The notes beneath the pieces were generated by a model. The model was not told the DNA's origin, did no database searches, and worked only from the letters and a program-made list of their open reading frames with translations. A program made the translations under genes and the position numbers. Below, one piece after another: positions 39,207-52,160 of a stretch of 64,000 bases of DNA. Each line of letters begins with the position of its first letter. Positions within the stretch are counted from its first letter, which is position 1. This stretch comes from Oscarella lobularis (taxonomy: Eukaryota > Porifera > Homoscleromorpha > Homosclerophorida > Oscarellidae): contig NC_089194.1 in assembly GCF_947507565.1 (NCBI RefSeq), positions 1,364,001 through 1,428,000 on the forward strand. Direction: 5' to 3'.

Positions 39207-42200
39207 CTAGTGGAAATGAGTGGAAATTGGGGAAGACATGAGAGACTGTCTCTGCTGCTTTTTCCTCTGCTCGGTCATCTAAAAACGCAATGCTGTTATT
39301 TAAATAATCAATACAATTGTCGTCCTACCTTAGTTTGAAGATCTTTTAATTGAGCGCTCAATTGATCGACGAGCGAATTCGTTTTCTCCAGCTGCTGACG
39401 TAGAATCTGCAATTCGTTCTGCTCCGATTCATTGTCCTCAATAGTGAGAGACATGCAACGGAGACGCGGAAACCAATCCAAATTGCCAGCCTAAAATTAA
39501 TGAAATATAATAATGGTCATTTGATTTTATTATCTCTTACGTCTATCATTTCTTTTACGTAACTTTCGGGTCCCGTAAAGTCGGTCGAGTCTTTTACTTT
39601 CAATAGAACTATAAAGGATAAGTAGTCCCACATGTTGTGCTCGTTGTGCACATGCTCTTCGAACGTCACGTCTTTGTTATCAAACTCCTTTCGTTCCAAA
39701 CCTAAAAGAGAAATTAATTAATCATTTAATTTATTATCTATTTTTTTACCGCAAATGAAACAGGAATTCTTCAGAATCTCGTCCGCCGTCGTCTTCTCCG
39801 TTCTCAAATCGGCGAACGTATCGATAATAACGCCGAAAATCAAATTCAAAACGATAATAATAATAATGAAGAAGAAGAGCAGATCGTAGACGACGCGCAC
39901 GGCGTAATACGGCTCCCGACTCGACGGCGATCGAAGCACGTCCCCAATGCCGCCGCCGTTCCGCACCCCCTGATTCAACGACGTCACAATGCACATGAGA
40001 AGCGTATCGCACGCTCTCTCCTTCTCCTCGTCCGCGCCGTCGTCATCGCCGCCGTCCCCGTCGCTTTGAATCATCGAAGCGCCCGCCCGTTCTTTGATAT
40101 CGCAATAGAATTTCGTCCAGAGGGATTCGAAGCCGGCCTGACAGACGCCGTCGCCGCCGTCGCGAACGCTCGTCGCCGGCGACAGCGACGCGATTTTCTT
40201 CTCCTCGACGCCGATGAGAAAATCGTCTTTGAACATGACGTAGCCGATGATGGAGAACATGTAGACGAGTATGAGAGCGAGAACGGCGGTGAGAACGATC
40301 GAGCGGCCGTTCTTCGTCACGCTTCGGATGACGTTGAGAAGCGTCTCTTCGCGAAAGACGACGTCAAAGAGCTATAGGGGGGGAGGAGGAGGAAAAAATA
40401 AATAAATAATTATATATTTTTCTTTTTTTACTAATAGTGCGAAGAGGAATTCGTGGATCCAGAGACCGAGTACGCTTAGGAGAATGTAGATCATGTGAAT
40501 GAAGAATTCGCGATCGCGCAGAACGGCGCTCCACGCCGACGACCGATTTTCACTCGGATGATTGTCGTTGTCGTCGGGGCCGTTCGGTTCCTTGTAGAAG
40601 ACGCCGCGATTGCAGAGAAAGGCGACGATGAAAACGATCTTATTTATGACCTAGCGAGAAAAAGAAAATAATAAAGAGGCGGGCCCCTCTCCTTTTTCTA
40701 CCTGTAAACTGCCTATGATCCACAGCGTTTCTACGACTCCTAGCGAATAGACTAAGCGTACGACTGTCGCGACGACGAAGGCGCGATATCCGCGAAGGAA
40801 TTTGACGATCATGAAGAACGATGCGCCCATGATGATCCAAATAATCAGCGAAAGTTCGTCGTTGAGAACTAAAAAAAGAAGAAAAAAATAAATCTTAGAA
40901 AAAACGTGGACCATGCCTTACCTCCTATGTCGTTTTCGAAGGGATAGAAAAAGGCGATGAGAAGATTGACGGTGACGGCCAAATAGAAGGCGATTGACGC
41001 CCAAACGGCTTCGTTTTGACTGATAAAGAAGAGTTTCGGACGATCGATCAGATTCTTTTGCCACTTCATTTCGTTGTAGAGATTTTCGGTGATTTTAAAA
41101 AAATTGGGAATCTTGCTTCCCTGTTCGTCTCGTTCCGTCGTCAAAAAGACCGACTCCTTGCTACGTTCGGTGAGAAACTCGCAAACGCTTGGAACGGGAA
41201 AGATGATCTGTTCGACGGTCCGATCGGCTCGAACGATCTTTTTTTAATAAACAAAACGATTTCGTTATAGCGAATGGCAAATCGATGCTTATCCTTACTT
41301 CGATTTGAGCCGTGTGTTTCTCGTAGTGCGCGATCGCCGGATCGATTTTCGCCGCCTTGAGAAGTTCGTCCAACTCCTTGTTATGATGAGCAAGCTAAAG
41401 AAACGCAAATAGTACATATTATAATAAATAAATGAAGATGTCGTACCTGCGTTGCTAGGATGTACATGTTGTGTCCGACGGTCTTTGGCGATGCTCCCAC
41501 GTAGGCGGCGTTCTCCTCCTCGTAAAACGCCTGCTTGCAACGATTGATCTAAGTAGAGATATGGAGAAAAAATAAACAGGATACGATTTCGTTTACGAAC
41601 GAGTTGCGTGGGCTGCATGTTGTACATGATTCGCTCCGCCATGTCGCTGTCCTTACGGCTCTCCATGATGGCGAGAAGAAGCTTCGAAGCGTTGTTCTAC
41701 AAAGAAGAGAGAAGAAGAAAAAAATATATATATACAAATATTTATTTATCCCTTTTTTTTCCTCTAACCTTGAGTTGAAGAACGAGATCCAATCGGTGAA
41801 TGTTTAGCGGACGAATATCATTCAAAATCAACGCAATTATGATGTCGATTCCATTCGACTCGTGCACGGCAATCGCTTTCTGAGAGAAAGAGAAACGCGC
41901 GTGAATTTCCGGAATGTCTCCCCTTTCCCTCGCCGCCCGTCCCTCTCACCTGATTATCGTGACAAGGACCCTGACAATATTCGGTCAACGTCTCGAGACA
42001 CTGATTGATGAGACCGGCGTTCTCCTCATTGATATAGAGACCGAGAAGACCGAGTCCGCCCGCCGTGCTGCCGCATATGCAGTCGAGAAACTGAAGCGTT
42101 TCGTGAACGAGATTATAGTTGTGTTTGCTATTGTCCTGCTTCCTCAGATAGTTCTAGAAGAAGAAAAAAAAGACGTTCTCTCTAGAGAGTGTCGTCTTTA

Positions 42201-45200
42201 CGTGGGGCACTTTACTTGGAGATCGCGATTGTGATTTTCGCACATCAGCTGAACGAATCGGAGCACGGGCCACATGCATATGAGCTCCTGCGATTCCATG
42301 GACGGTCCCGTGCGAGTCGGCGTCGACGAATCGCGACTGGGAGTCGACGCTGAAAGAGAGAGAATGTCTATATATATACTGTATATATATAAAACGAAGA
42401 CGATTTTTTATATGTTTCAAATTTACCTGGGAATTCCTGCGATATTGGCGATATTGGCGAAACGAGCGACGTTCTCCTGTCGGAATCCTTTTCGCCTGAT
42501 CCCGCTGCGAAACTCGAACGCGGCGTCGATCCCTCGGGAAACGCCATCTGAAAAAAAAAAAGAAGACAAATCATCCTCTTTGTGTAGTCGGGGTTTTTTT
42601 TTTCTTGCCATTGAAACGGTTTCGCCGACAGCCGACATTTCGATGGGATTAAAATTATAGCTTCCTTTAATCTCCGCTTGCGCTTCTCGCATGTGATCGG
42701 CAATCGCGTGAAAAAACGCCTCGCAACCGTCGTCGAGAAATCGATGATAAAGAGACCTCTAAAAAATCCGATAATAATTATTAATTATTAATTATTGCAG
42801 TCCTCTCACCTGAACGACTTCGTTTCCCTCGTCGAGAAGAACGATTCCGAGTTTAATTCCCTCGAGAAAGATGTCCTGACTTCCCTTGTGCATCACCATG
42901 TCGACGACGAGATCGGACGCCCTATTGACGTCGAGAAACGTCTGAATATCGGCTTTTGACATTCGATGACGCGGCAGCGTGACCGCGTGACCGTCGACGC
43001 CGGAGAAGACGTCGTTGCCGAAGTAGCGAGTCAGAAGCGCATTTCGAATGCGACGAGCCTAGAAGAGAAATTAAAGAGAAAAACAAAGAATTCTCATAAC
43101 GAACGCGATCGGAAAATTCGACGTCGACGTCGGCGACGCCTTGGAGTGTGCGTAGAATTTTGACGACGATTCGTTCCTCTTTGTTTCGGAGGAGAGTCTT
43201 CGTGTGCCCGATCAGTCTAGAGACACAGAGAGACGAGATCCCATACATGCTTGTATCCTATGATATAAAGGACCCTCTCCCTTACTTACTTCTTTATAAA
43301 TTTTCCATCGGACGTCTTCATGTGTCCCTGGGAGGCGAGCGGAAAAAGTTCCTCCGGACTGAACATGACGTCGACGAGCAACGACGTCTCCGCTTGGACT
43401 TCCTGACTCGTTCGTTCGTCGAGCAGATTAATGAGATCCTGAAAGGCGTCGACGATTCCCGCCTTGTCCTCGACGACGGCGGCGGCGGGACGTCGATCGC
43501 CGAGCGCGCGCGCAATCCACGCGCTTCCCGTCTGTCGACCGAGACGCGCGCGAGAGAAGAGCGCCTTCAATTTGTGATATAAATCGGTCGGAAGACCAAC
43601 TGATCTTTCAACAGCTAAATAAATAAATAAATAATATATTATAAAGGATTCTTTATGAGGAAGTGTTATACTGATTTCGTGGAGTTTTGTTATGCATTGG
43701 AGAACGGCGTGTTTCTGTTCGCCCGTGAGCCACGTGCAGTGATAGACTTCGATGGAGCAGTGCACCAAATCGCAGAAAGTGTCCATATGATTCTGCACGC
43801 GATTTAGCTTATAAATAAAGGGTCATTAATTAATTATATCCTTACGGCAAAAATTGCCGTCAAATTGGCGAAAGGCGAGCCGAAGAAGAACTGGAGAACG
43901 TTCATGACGACGTGAGTGATGTACGACTCTTGAACGGAATCGCGCCTCCGCTTCGGCTCGCAAACCTTGGGAAACAGAAATAAATAAATAAATTAATTAA
44001 TTAATTATCCTCGACGCGCACCGCTTTCATATCCTTGATAAAATCCTCAAACAACATCCATATATAATCGCGACTGAATATCTCCTTCATCTCGACTTCC
44101 GTATCCACGTAGCAATGATTCAAAAAATTCACGTAGGCGTGCTTGACCTGAAAGACGCAGCGATCGTGACGCACGACATTGACAATGTCCTCGAGCGGCA
44201 GCAGACTCTGACACTTAATCTCCGTATAGACGTTCTTTCCTTCGGTGCAAAGTGCGAGAAGTTTGACGAGATTGATGTGATAGTCCAATTCGCCGTCCTG
44301 TTCGTCGTCGCACTGCATCAGCTCGACGAATCGTTGGAAGCCCTTCGCGTCGCCGTAGAAGACGAGAACGTCGTCGCCGCCGTTCACGAGCTCGCGCATG
44401 ACCATGTCCTGGACTTTGCGCAGGTGCGTCTCCTCCGCTTTGACGATCGTCTGAAGGAATTGGAGATAGACGACGCGACGATCTTTGCTGATCGACTGGA
44501 TCACGTGCTGGACGACCGGTTCCGTCATCTTTTGACAGAGATCGGAATTGTTGAGAAATATGGCGCGCATCGTTTCCGTTTCAATTATCTAAAAGAAAGA
44601 AATATTTAATTTTTTATGTGAGGAGATCTTCTTACGTTGTCTTCTGTCGACTGCATGAAGAGACTGAGACTTCGGTAGAGAAGCGCTTGATTGGGCTTGT
44701 AGCCAAAGCAGAAGTTCTGCAGGAAAACGTGCGCCAATTGAAGAACGTCTCTCATTCGCACGTCCTCATTCTAAAAAAATAAATAAATAAATAAAGAACG
44801 GGGAGACCCCCTCCTTCACCTTATCATAGGGAACCTGTAGAAGATCGAGAACAACCGTGTGCGCGCCCATGTTACGAAGAAGTCGCTGTTCGTTGTAACA
44901 ATGTTTCGCGACGCCTTTCGGCTTGCAAAGATTGCCGAGACGCATTAGAATCTATATATAACGAATAAATTGCCGCCCATAATAATCGGGGACTTACATC
45001 AATCACGGTGCGATAATTTTTCGTCGCCTTGGCGACAGCTTTCGCCTGCTGCAGCTCGGCATTGATCGTCGAATCGCTTGTGAAACGATCACGAGCCGCT
45101 TTGGAAACCTTCGTCAAAAAAAATCAATAAAAAATACGTTTATATTTATTGAATAATGACAAACCTCTAGATCGTCTTGGGACTCCTTTCTCTCTTTCAT

Positions 45201-48200
45201 CTAGACGAAAAAAGAGAGACGTTTGTTTATAGTCAAAAGGATCCCGCAATGCAGTTATGACGTTCAGTTAGAGCCCCGCCCACAGGCGACAAAACCAAAG
45301 AACGAATTTTGCGACCCCACCCGAAAACCAAAGCCAATAACACAGACGCATCGGGGAGAGAAACTCTCAGTCGTCTCTCTCCTCCCCCCAACGCGATGAA
45401 CAACTCCTCCTCGACGGAAAATCAAACGACGTTCGACGATCGTCTCGCCGTCGTTCGCGTCGCCTTTCTCTACGCCAATATAGCGCCAGGCATCGTCGAA
45501 ACCGTTCTCTGCACCGTCGTTCTCGTCACGGCGACGACGAAGCGAACGATACGCGAAATCCCGCCTAATCTACTCGTTCTCGTCTCGGCCGCCTGCGATC
45601 TCATCCGCGGCATTCACACCTGTCTATCGCCGATTCTCTATAAGGAATCGGGCGTGGAGCCGACTCAATTAAACGAGATCGCGTGCAAGATTTATCAATG
45701 GGCGCACATGTTTCAATACGCCGCCTCGTTTTGGCTCGTCGCCGCGATCGCCTATAGCCGTTACGACGTCGTCGCTCGACCGATGAATCCGCGACTAACG
45801 CGACGCGGCGTTTGGGGCATCGTTCTCGGCGTCGTCGCGATCGCGTCGACGTTCGCTTCCCTACCGTTGGTCGGTTGGAATCGATACGCGCTGCGTCGAC
45901 TGTCGAACGGCAACTATCGATGCGCGGGAGCGAATCGCAATGGGGATGCGTTCGATCGCGCTTTCGTTCCCGTTTACTTCGGCGTCAATAGTTTAATACC
46001 GATTATAATCGTCGTCGCGTTTCTCGTCAAAATTTTACCCATTGCCGTTCGAAGCGACGCGTGGAAAGAGAGTCGTCGTCGTCGTCGCGAAAACGACTCG
46101 AATGTTACCGTATCGCACTTCGTTAAATCGAAGTCGTTTCGATACGTTCTAGCTATTGTCGTGACGAACGTCGTTTTGTCGACGCCGTACGTCGCGGTGA
46201 AAATATTGCGCGACTGTTTCGAGATCAAGGTCAACTACTACGCGACGGCGGTGTGCAAATTGTTGCTCAGCGTCAACTACGTTCTCAATTCGGTGCTCTA
46301 CGTCTTTTGGGCGCGAACGTTTCAGGAGAAGCTGAGCAACGTCTTTTGTCTCCGCAGATGGAGACGAAAGGCGACGACGAAGACGACGTCATCGTCGTCG
46401 TCGACGACGGGACGCAACATAGTTTAAAAAACAGAGATTGTTTACGTCGACTAAACCGTGCCTACTATACTAGACTAGACTACGAGGTATCTGTGGACTA
46501 AACGTGTCTGTGTCTGTCCTAGGTGTTGTTGTGGGTCGTAGGCTAGTGTTTGTTTATATGTTGTGCGTACTACTACTACTGTTCTTACCGTTCGCGGATT
46601 CTTGTCTTTGTCTGTCGGAATTTCGCTCACTCGTCGTTTGAGACAGCTTCGTTTATCTTTGAGCGTGTCCTCGCGCTGGATCGTCGCCACTTTGCCGCCC
46701 TTGTGAACCCAGAGCTCCGACTTTTCCACCAAGCCGCGCAATTCGTCCAAATCGACGCGAATTTGCCTATGGCTTTCCACTTCGCTTTTCGTAACGAGAA
46801 GCTGAACCTATAAAAAAACACAACCGTATATTTAATCAATAAATTATTTATTGACTAATATTACTTTACCTGTTTGAACGATTGGATGAATTCTTCGCGT
46901 TGTTTGAAGTGACGAAATAGAAGCTTTAGCGCGCCGGAGACGAGCTTGGGATAGTCGTGCATGCAAAGGTTGAGAAGAACGCGCACTATGCAACTGCCTC
47001 CCTCCCCGTCCAAGTCGAGAAACTGCGCATCCGAACCGGTGAAAACCGTCTCCGCTTTCTCGACGACATGATCGAGTTGACCCTCTAAAAAATTCGATTT
47101 TTCAGATTAAATAATTTATTCTATTTTATTTCTATTTACGCATGTCGTCGCTCGGCGTGAGTCGTTCCTTGAAAATGGACAGGAGACTCGAGATGCGATA
47201 GTCGAGACGAACGTCGAAAAGGAAGTCGAAAATTTGAATAATCTCCAACATCATTTTCTTGACAAACACGTCCAAATCAACCCCACTAAAAATTAATAAT
47301 TAAATAGTGAGTAAACAGATCTATTATGACGCACGTCGCATCTCCCTTTATAAGAGTCTTTGTAGCCGCTTCCACAACATTAGATAAGCTAGAGAACGTT
47401 TCCAGATCAGTCCACTTGATTAACAGCACATTACCTTTGTCCCACGGCTGGTGAAAGGTCCGCTAATACAGCCCCAGCTATTCCAATAGAACTCTCTATA
47501 GGAAAACGACTTTAGTTCACGTTCTTTCTTTCTTCTTATAACGAGACCTGTACCTGAATTTTTCAAGCGTTGTTTTGGCACCGTTTCCGCGTTGTCGAGC
47601 AACTTCAAGAGCTTATTGGTCAGCTGTAGCAAGTCTTTGAACGTGTAGAAGCCAAAGTAGACGAGATTCTTCGCCAATTGCAAAACCTGTCCGAAAAAAA
47701 AAATATCTCTCCCCCCTCACCGCTCTAATATCTATCTCTACCTCAAACGTAAGCTTATTCTTCTCGTGATCGGCGAAGGCAAGTCTGTCCGACGTCAATT
47801 TCTCCAAATAAGCGTCGACGAAGATTTTCGTGTTGGACAGTTCGCCGAAACTATTGGGACCCTTTTTGCGCTCCTCCTTGCACTCGCTCGACTGGGCCTT
47901 CTCCTTCACCGACATGTGCATGTCATCCCTAGAGAAAGGGGGGAAAATCGTATGGGAACAAGGGTCTCTTTCTTCTTCTCTTTCTCTTACCTTTTCCACG
48001 CCATGTAATCGGCGACTGAGAGACTGTCCGGGATGAAATCCCAGAGACGAGCGAGTTTGACCGGTTGAACGGTCTCCTGCGGATCGCTGTCGAGATGCAT
48101 GTGAAGGAGAAGTCGACAGAACGACGCTCGTATGTCAGAGGGAAGCACCTCGTCTCCAATACATCTAAAATTAAAAAAAACGTATTTATATATTTATTTA

Positions 48201-51200
48201 TTTGGGTGTGTCTTCGCTGACGTCAGAATAAGACGAACGTTGAGATCGTCTTTGAGACGATGTATTCCCAAGTATTGGCGATCGAAACACAAGCGAGAAA
48301 ATAAGTCGAGTTGAGCTCTAAATAATTCGTCTCATTAATCATTTCCTACTCCCTTCAGAGAATCTCTCTCTACCTATAATAGCTCAACGCGTCCCAGCCT
48401 TCGTTCTTTCCTTTCAGAGCCAAATCGCGAAGGAGACAGTGTTTTCCCGACGGAAGGCAAACGTAGACTTCTTTTCCGCGCATTCTGCGTCGACGAGAAA
48501 CGTGTGGGTAGGATTCTTTATTTTATCTCGAATCTTACTCGGTTTGAAGGAGAATCGCCGCGTTGTTCGGATCGAGAACCGATTTGCAGATGAGTTCTTG
48601 AACGACAGCGATCGCTTGGTCATTCGAAACGCACAAATCGGATAAATAGTTCAAAAATCTAGACCACTTCTATAAGATTTCAGTTCCTCCAAAGGGGAAC
48701 CCTCTCTCTCTCACCTTGGCTCTCGATTCTCTCTGACTAAATTAATAAAGGCGTCGATTTCGGCCGGTTTGATGTACTGTTCCAACAGATTTCGATTGTT
48801 ATTCAAAAGCGCAGTGATCGTTTCTTCGGCGAGGATATCGTAGCCGATTTGCTGTTGCATAAAACGAAATTTCTTTGCAATCATTTCCTAGAGAAAAATA
48901 AATTCGCAAGTCCACGTTAAATTAATTGCCCTTGGCTTCGCGACCTGATTCTTTCTATAGTCGACTTGACTGTGACGGACGATGCGATAGCACAAGCGAC
49001 ACATGAGTTTCGTCGGATAATTCCGCTTCTCGCTCAAGTCCTCGAGAGCCATCAAAGCCTTACCGCGTTTAGACGAAAACGGAGCCTCGAGCAATTTAAA
49101 AACCTCAACAGAAAAAATAAAAAATAAATAATATTAATCAATTAATCCATACCCGATCCAAGACGTCTTGTTCGCGCAAAAGCTTCTGTCGATCGCGATC
49201 CGGATTGCCCTGGACGTCGAGCGGATCCTGCCCCGTGTTCTCCGCCCCGGCGACGAAGAATATCAACTCGGAGAGCAGATGAAGTAGCGTGCGTCGTTCG
49301 TTCGTCGTAATCATTCCCTCCTCGATTCGCGCCGCCATTTCCTTGAGAACTTGACTCGCGTCGTTGACAAAGTCCAAGTCCCGCACTTCGGACGGCGATA
49401 CGGGAACGAGCGCAAACGCTTCCTTGTCCTCGCGTAGCGACGCCGAACCGACTTTATATTTCTCCGGTTTCTCCTTTTTCGAATCGATTGCCAGTGACGT
49501 CGAATGGACCCACGTGTCCGTGCAGAGATGACGTAGACGGACGTAGGAATTTCGCGGGACGTAGTGATCGACGATTTCGACTGTCGTCGGATCGAGTTCG
49601 AAGATCGACGCGATGTCGTTGCCGCTCTTGACGGAGACCAAGTGGAGGACGGGGCCGCCGGCGGAACCGCGCAGTTTCAAGCGATTCGAATCGTCGCGCG
49701 CGTCTTTATCGACCTGAACATATAATGGATATTTTAACGTCCGGTAACTGGACACTTTCCGGGGGTCAATTGCAATTTTCTTGTAATTTAATTACAATAG
49801 ACTGACAAAGGGACTCTCTTGTAAAAAATTACAGTAAAATTACAATAGACTGCCAAGGGACTCTCTTGTAAAAAATTACAGTAAAATTACAAGAGACTGC
49901 CAAGGGACTCTCTTGTAATAAATTACAAGAGAGAAGAAACTGCCGTCTATTGTAGTTTTCTTGTAATTTATTACAAAAGAGAATCATCATTGTCAGGGCT
50001 ACTAGAGAGGGTGTTCATTTTTATATAGAATCATTGGGTCTCTATACTGAAGAGACACGGACATGTAGCGCGTCTCTGTATCATTTACTAAGTAAGTGCT
50101 ATCTCTTGTTTCTTCTTACCTGAGCGCCCAGATATTGTCCCGTTGCGAGATGCTTAAAGCGATAGAGACTCGTCCAGCGTCCGCCGCCGCTGCAGCACGG
50201 ATCGTTTTGAACGACTTCGATTTCCCAGAGGGCTTTGCTGCTCGTCGCGTCGGTCGGCTTCGAGCGACCGGACGCGCGCAGAAAGACGACCGATTCGCTT
50301 TCGTAGTCGTCGCACGTGAGAAAGCGCTCCTGTTCGGCGTGATAGAGACGAATGACGTCACCCTGGGAGAAGGGAGGAGAAAATAAATAAATAAATAAAT
50401 AATCATTAATTAAATTTTTCTTGAGGCTTACTCCTTTCAAAATGTCTTCTCTGTCTTCAGAATATTCGAGAAAGAGACTGATCTTCCAGCACGTGTTTCC
50501 GTGAACAGCATTCACCTTTTATTATAATTATTATTGACTATATGAATTTCTAGTCTGATGATTCTACTACCTCTTTACACCCGGGATTATCTATGAGGTC
50601 GTGGTTGCTCGCGTGGAGAGGCTGTTGAGCGTTGACTGGCGTCAATATCACCTTGTCTCCCACCACAACCTTGAGAAATCTCCCCATATAATTAATTACT
50701 CATAAAGGAAAAAATTCGCTTACATTATCACCAGGAGATCTCAGCTTATAATGGGGGTTCACACAGAACCAGGAACCCTTTGTGTAAGTAAGTAAGTAAG
50801 TAAAACTCTGTCAATATTATTCAATAATAGTACCTCGTTTCCTGAAGCGTCCAATGAGACTCGCATGGCTTTTTTCTCCAACAAGGCCGGCAGTCTCTTA
50901 TTCACAGTCAAGAACTTATTGCTCTTCATGTGAAGCAGCTACAAAGAAAAATAAAAAGAATATCCTAAATAAATATTATTTTTTTAAGTTCTCTCGCCTG
51001 GACGACGCTTCCGTATTGGATCGCGCTTCCCATCAATTTCGCGAATTCCTCGCGATTCTGCTTCTTTTCCATGTCGGCGGCGTGTTGCAATTTATTGACG
51101 AGAAAAAGATCCGTCGTTCCGCTTCGCGACGCCTTCTTGTGCTGCTTCTGCGCGGCGTAACGATGCATGGGACACATTTTGAAGAAACAATCTAAGAAAA

Positions 51201-51690
51201 AGGAAATATGATTATTGATTTATTGATTTATTGATTTTTGAGCTAACCTCTAAATTTCTTTGGAGGAGTATTCAGATCGCCGGCTTCCGGTACGACGACA
51301 CAACGATCGTCGACTAGACTAAGAGGAAAGAGAGATGACGTCATGGAATCTAATTCTCCACTCTAATAGACTAAGACTATTATATGCGGGGGCCCCTGCT
51401 AAATAAATATCGACGTGTCGAGCCAGATGGTACTATCGCGACTATACATGCGAGTTGCACGTGGCGTTTGCGCGAAATAAAGGCCCATCGGGTCCCGGAG
51501 GAGGATCCAAGATGGCGTAACGGGATGTAAAAGAGAGCCTAGCGACACGTATTCGACGACGTTTGGGGTGTGAAACAATCGGACGACGTTACCCGAGCGT
51601 GCTGAGGAAGCCGTGAACGGTTCCCTCGGCGTAGAGCGAAACTACGTCGCCAATGTGGAGAAAGCTTTGCCGGCGTTCGACGTTCGTCAT
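39207..51690 (-). CDS. ITPR: Inositol 1,4,5-trisphosphate receptor
   Basis: A gene of about 12.5 kb with many exons; the first coding exons are 51593..51690 and 51248..51318, and the stop is at 39207. The N-terminus carries [15 protein letters not shown] of the suppressor domain. MIR and IP3-binding-core exons cover 49138-50520 ([52 protein letters not shown]). Central regulatory exons include [15 protein letters not shown] and [17 protein letters not shown] near 44010-44570. The six-TM channel lies at 39720-41140, with selectivity filter GGGIGD and the TM6 segment [12 protein letters not shown], followed by the Zn-binding CFICG...HNMWDY region and the terminal coiled coil. These are the defining parts of a tetrameric ER calcium channel. 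Not every exon border was traced, so total length is not given. One intron (45201..46588) contains a whole GPCR gene on the other strand. Confidence 0.95.
45396..46427 (+). CDS. Rhodopsin-type GPCR, intronless, nested in IP3 receptor intron
   Basis: A single exon of 343 residues lies wholly inside the IP3 receptor intron 45201..46588, on the opposite strand. It closely resembles the GPCR at 37875: both have FLYANxAPGI-ETLLCT-like TM1 sequence, RGIHTC, LYKESGV, a [11 protein letters not shown]3, [10 protein letters not shown] at the DRY position, LPLVGWNRY, VPVYFGxNSL and [10 protein letters not shown] at the end of TM7. The N-terminus has several Asn-Ser/Thr sequons (NNSSS, NQT) and the tail ends in poly-Ser/Thr. 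The third loop is shorter than in copy 1. The ATG chosen is the first in frame. Ligand is unknown. Confidence 0.9.
   Translation: MNNSSSTENQTTFDDRLAVVRVAFLYANIAPGIVETVLCTVVLVTATTKRTIREIPPNLLVLVSAACDLIRGIHTCLSPILYKESGVEPTQLNEIACKIYQWAHMFQYAASFWLVAAIAYSRYDVVARPMNPRLTRRGVWGIVLGVVAIASTFASLPLVGWNRYALRRLSNGNYRCAGANRNGDAFDRAFVPVYFGVNSLIPIIIVVAFLVKILPIAVRSDAWKESRRRRRENDSNVTVSHFVKSKSFRYVLAIVVTNVVLSTPYVAVKILRDCFEIKVNYYATAVCKLLLSVNYVLNSVLYVFWARTFQEKLSNVFCLRRWRRKATTKTTSSSSSTTGRNIV
49775..49990. repeat. 47-48 bp tandem repeat in an IP3 receptor intron
   Basis: Three imperfect units run from about 49791 (starts at 49791, 49839, 49886). Each contains ATTACAA-AGACTG, CAAGGGACTCTCTTGTA and AAATTACAGTAAA. The outer parts (TTCTTGTAATTTAATTACAA left; TTCTTGTAATTTATTACAA right) are self-complementary, so the whole may be a small AT-rich inverted-repeat element. 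Confidence 0.8.
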
Positions 51691-52160
51691 TGTCGCTGTC
51701 CCGCTCGTTGCGTTCTCAGTCCGCAGGCAGACGACGACGAGACGACTCGACCCCGCTCTCTTCTCGCGAGCGGCGCGGAGCACGCGACAAAAAGAAATAC
51801 GGGAATGCGAGGCGAATCAATACGGGATTGCGATTTCTATATTTATGCGAGTGTGCAAAAGCCTATTTTTAGCGTTAATTTTATGGTAGAATTTGTGAAA
51901 TAGTCAGAAGCTTCGGTTCTGGCGATGTAGCGCGAACGCGGGGTGTGATTTTGCACATAATAATAAGTAGTAGTGCATAGAGAGGGTCTACATACTAGAC
52001 TAAGCTTCCTATAGACTTCAGGGCACCTTATAATAATTCAGCTTAGCTACGATGCATTCCAAAAAAACTAAATCCACCGCAAAATCGTTCTCTTAATTAC
52101 CAAGCAACTCAAACCCAAATCATTGTCTAACATATGAACGAACGTCTAACGCAATCATAA
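51691..52160. promoter_or_regulatory. 5' region of IP3 receptor / 3' flank of RSBN1
   Basis: This 470-bp stretch is upstream of the IP3 receptor ATG and downstream of the RSBN1 stop, both on minus, so it should hold the RSBN1 3' UTR and the IP3 receptor promoter. An open minus-strand stretch continues upstream of the chosen IP3 receptor Met to about 51783, but it does not resemble the family. No other feature is supported. Confidence 0.4.
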
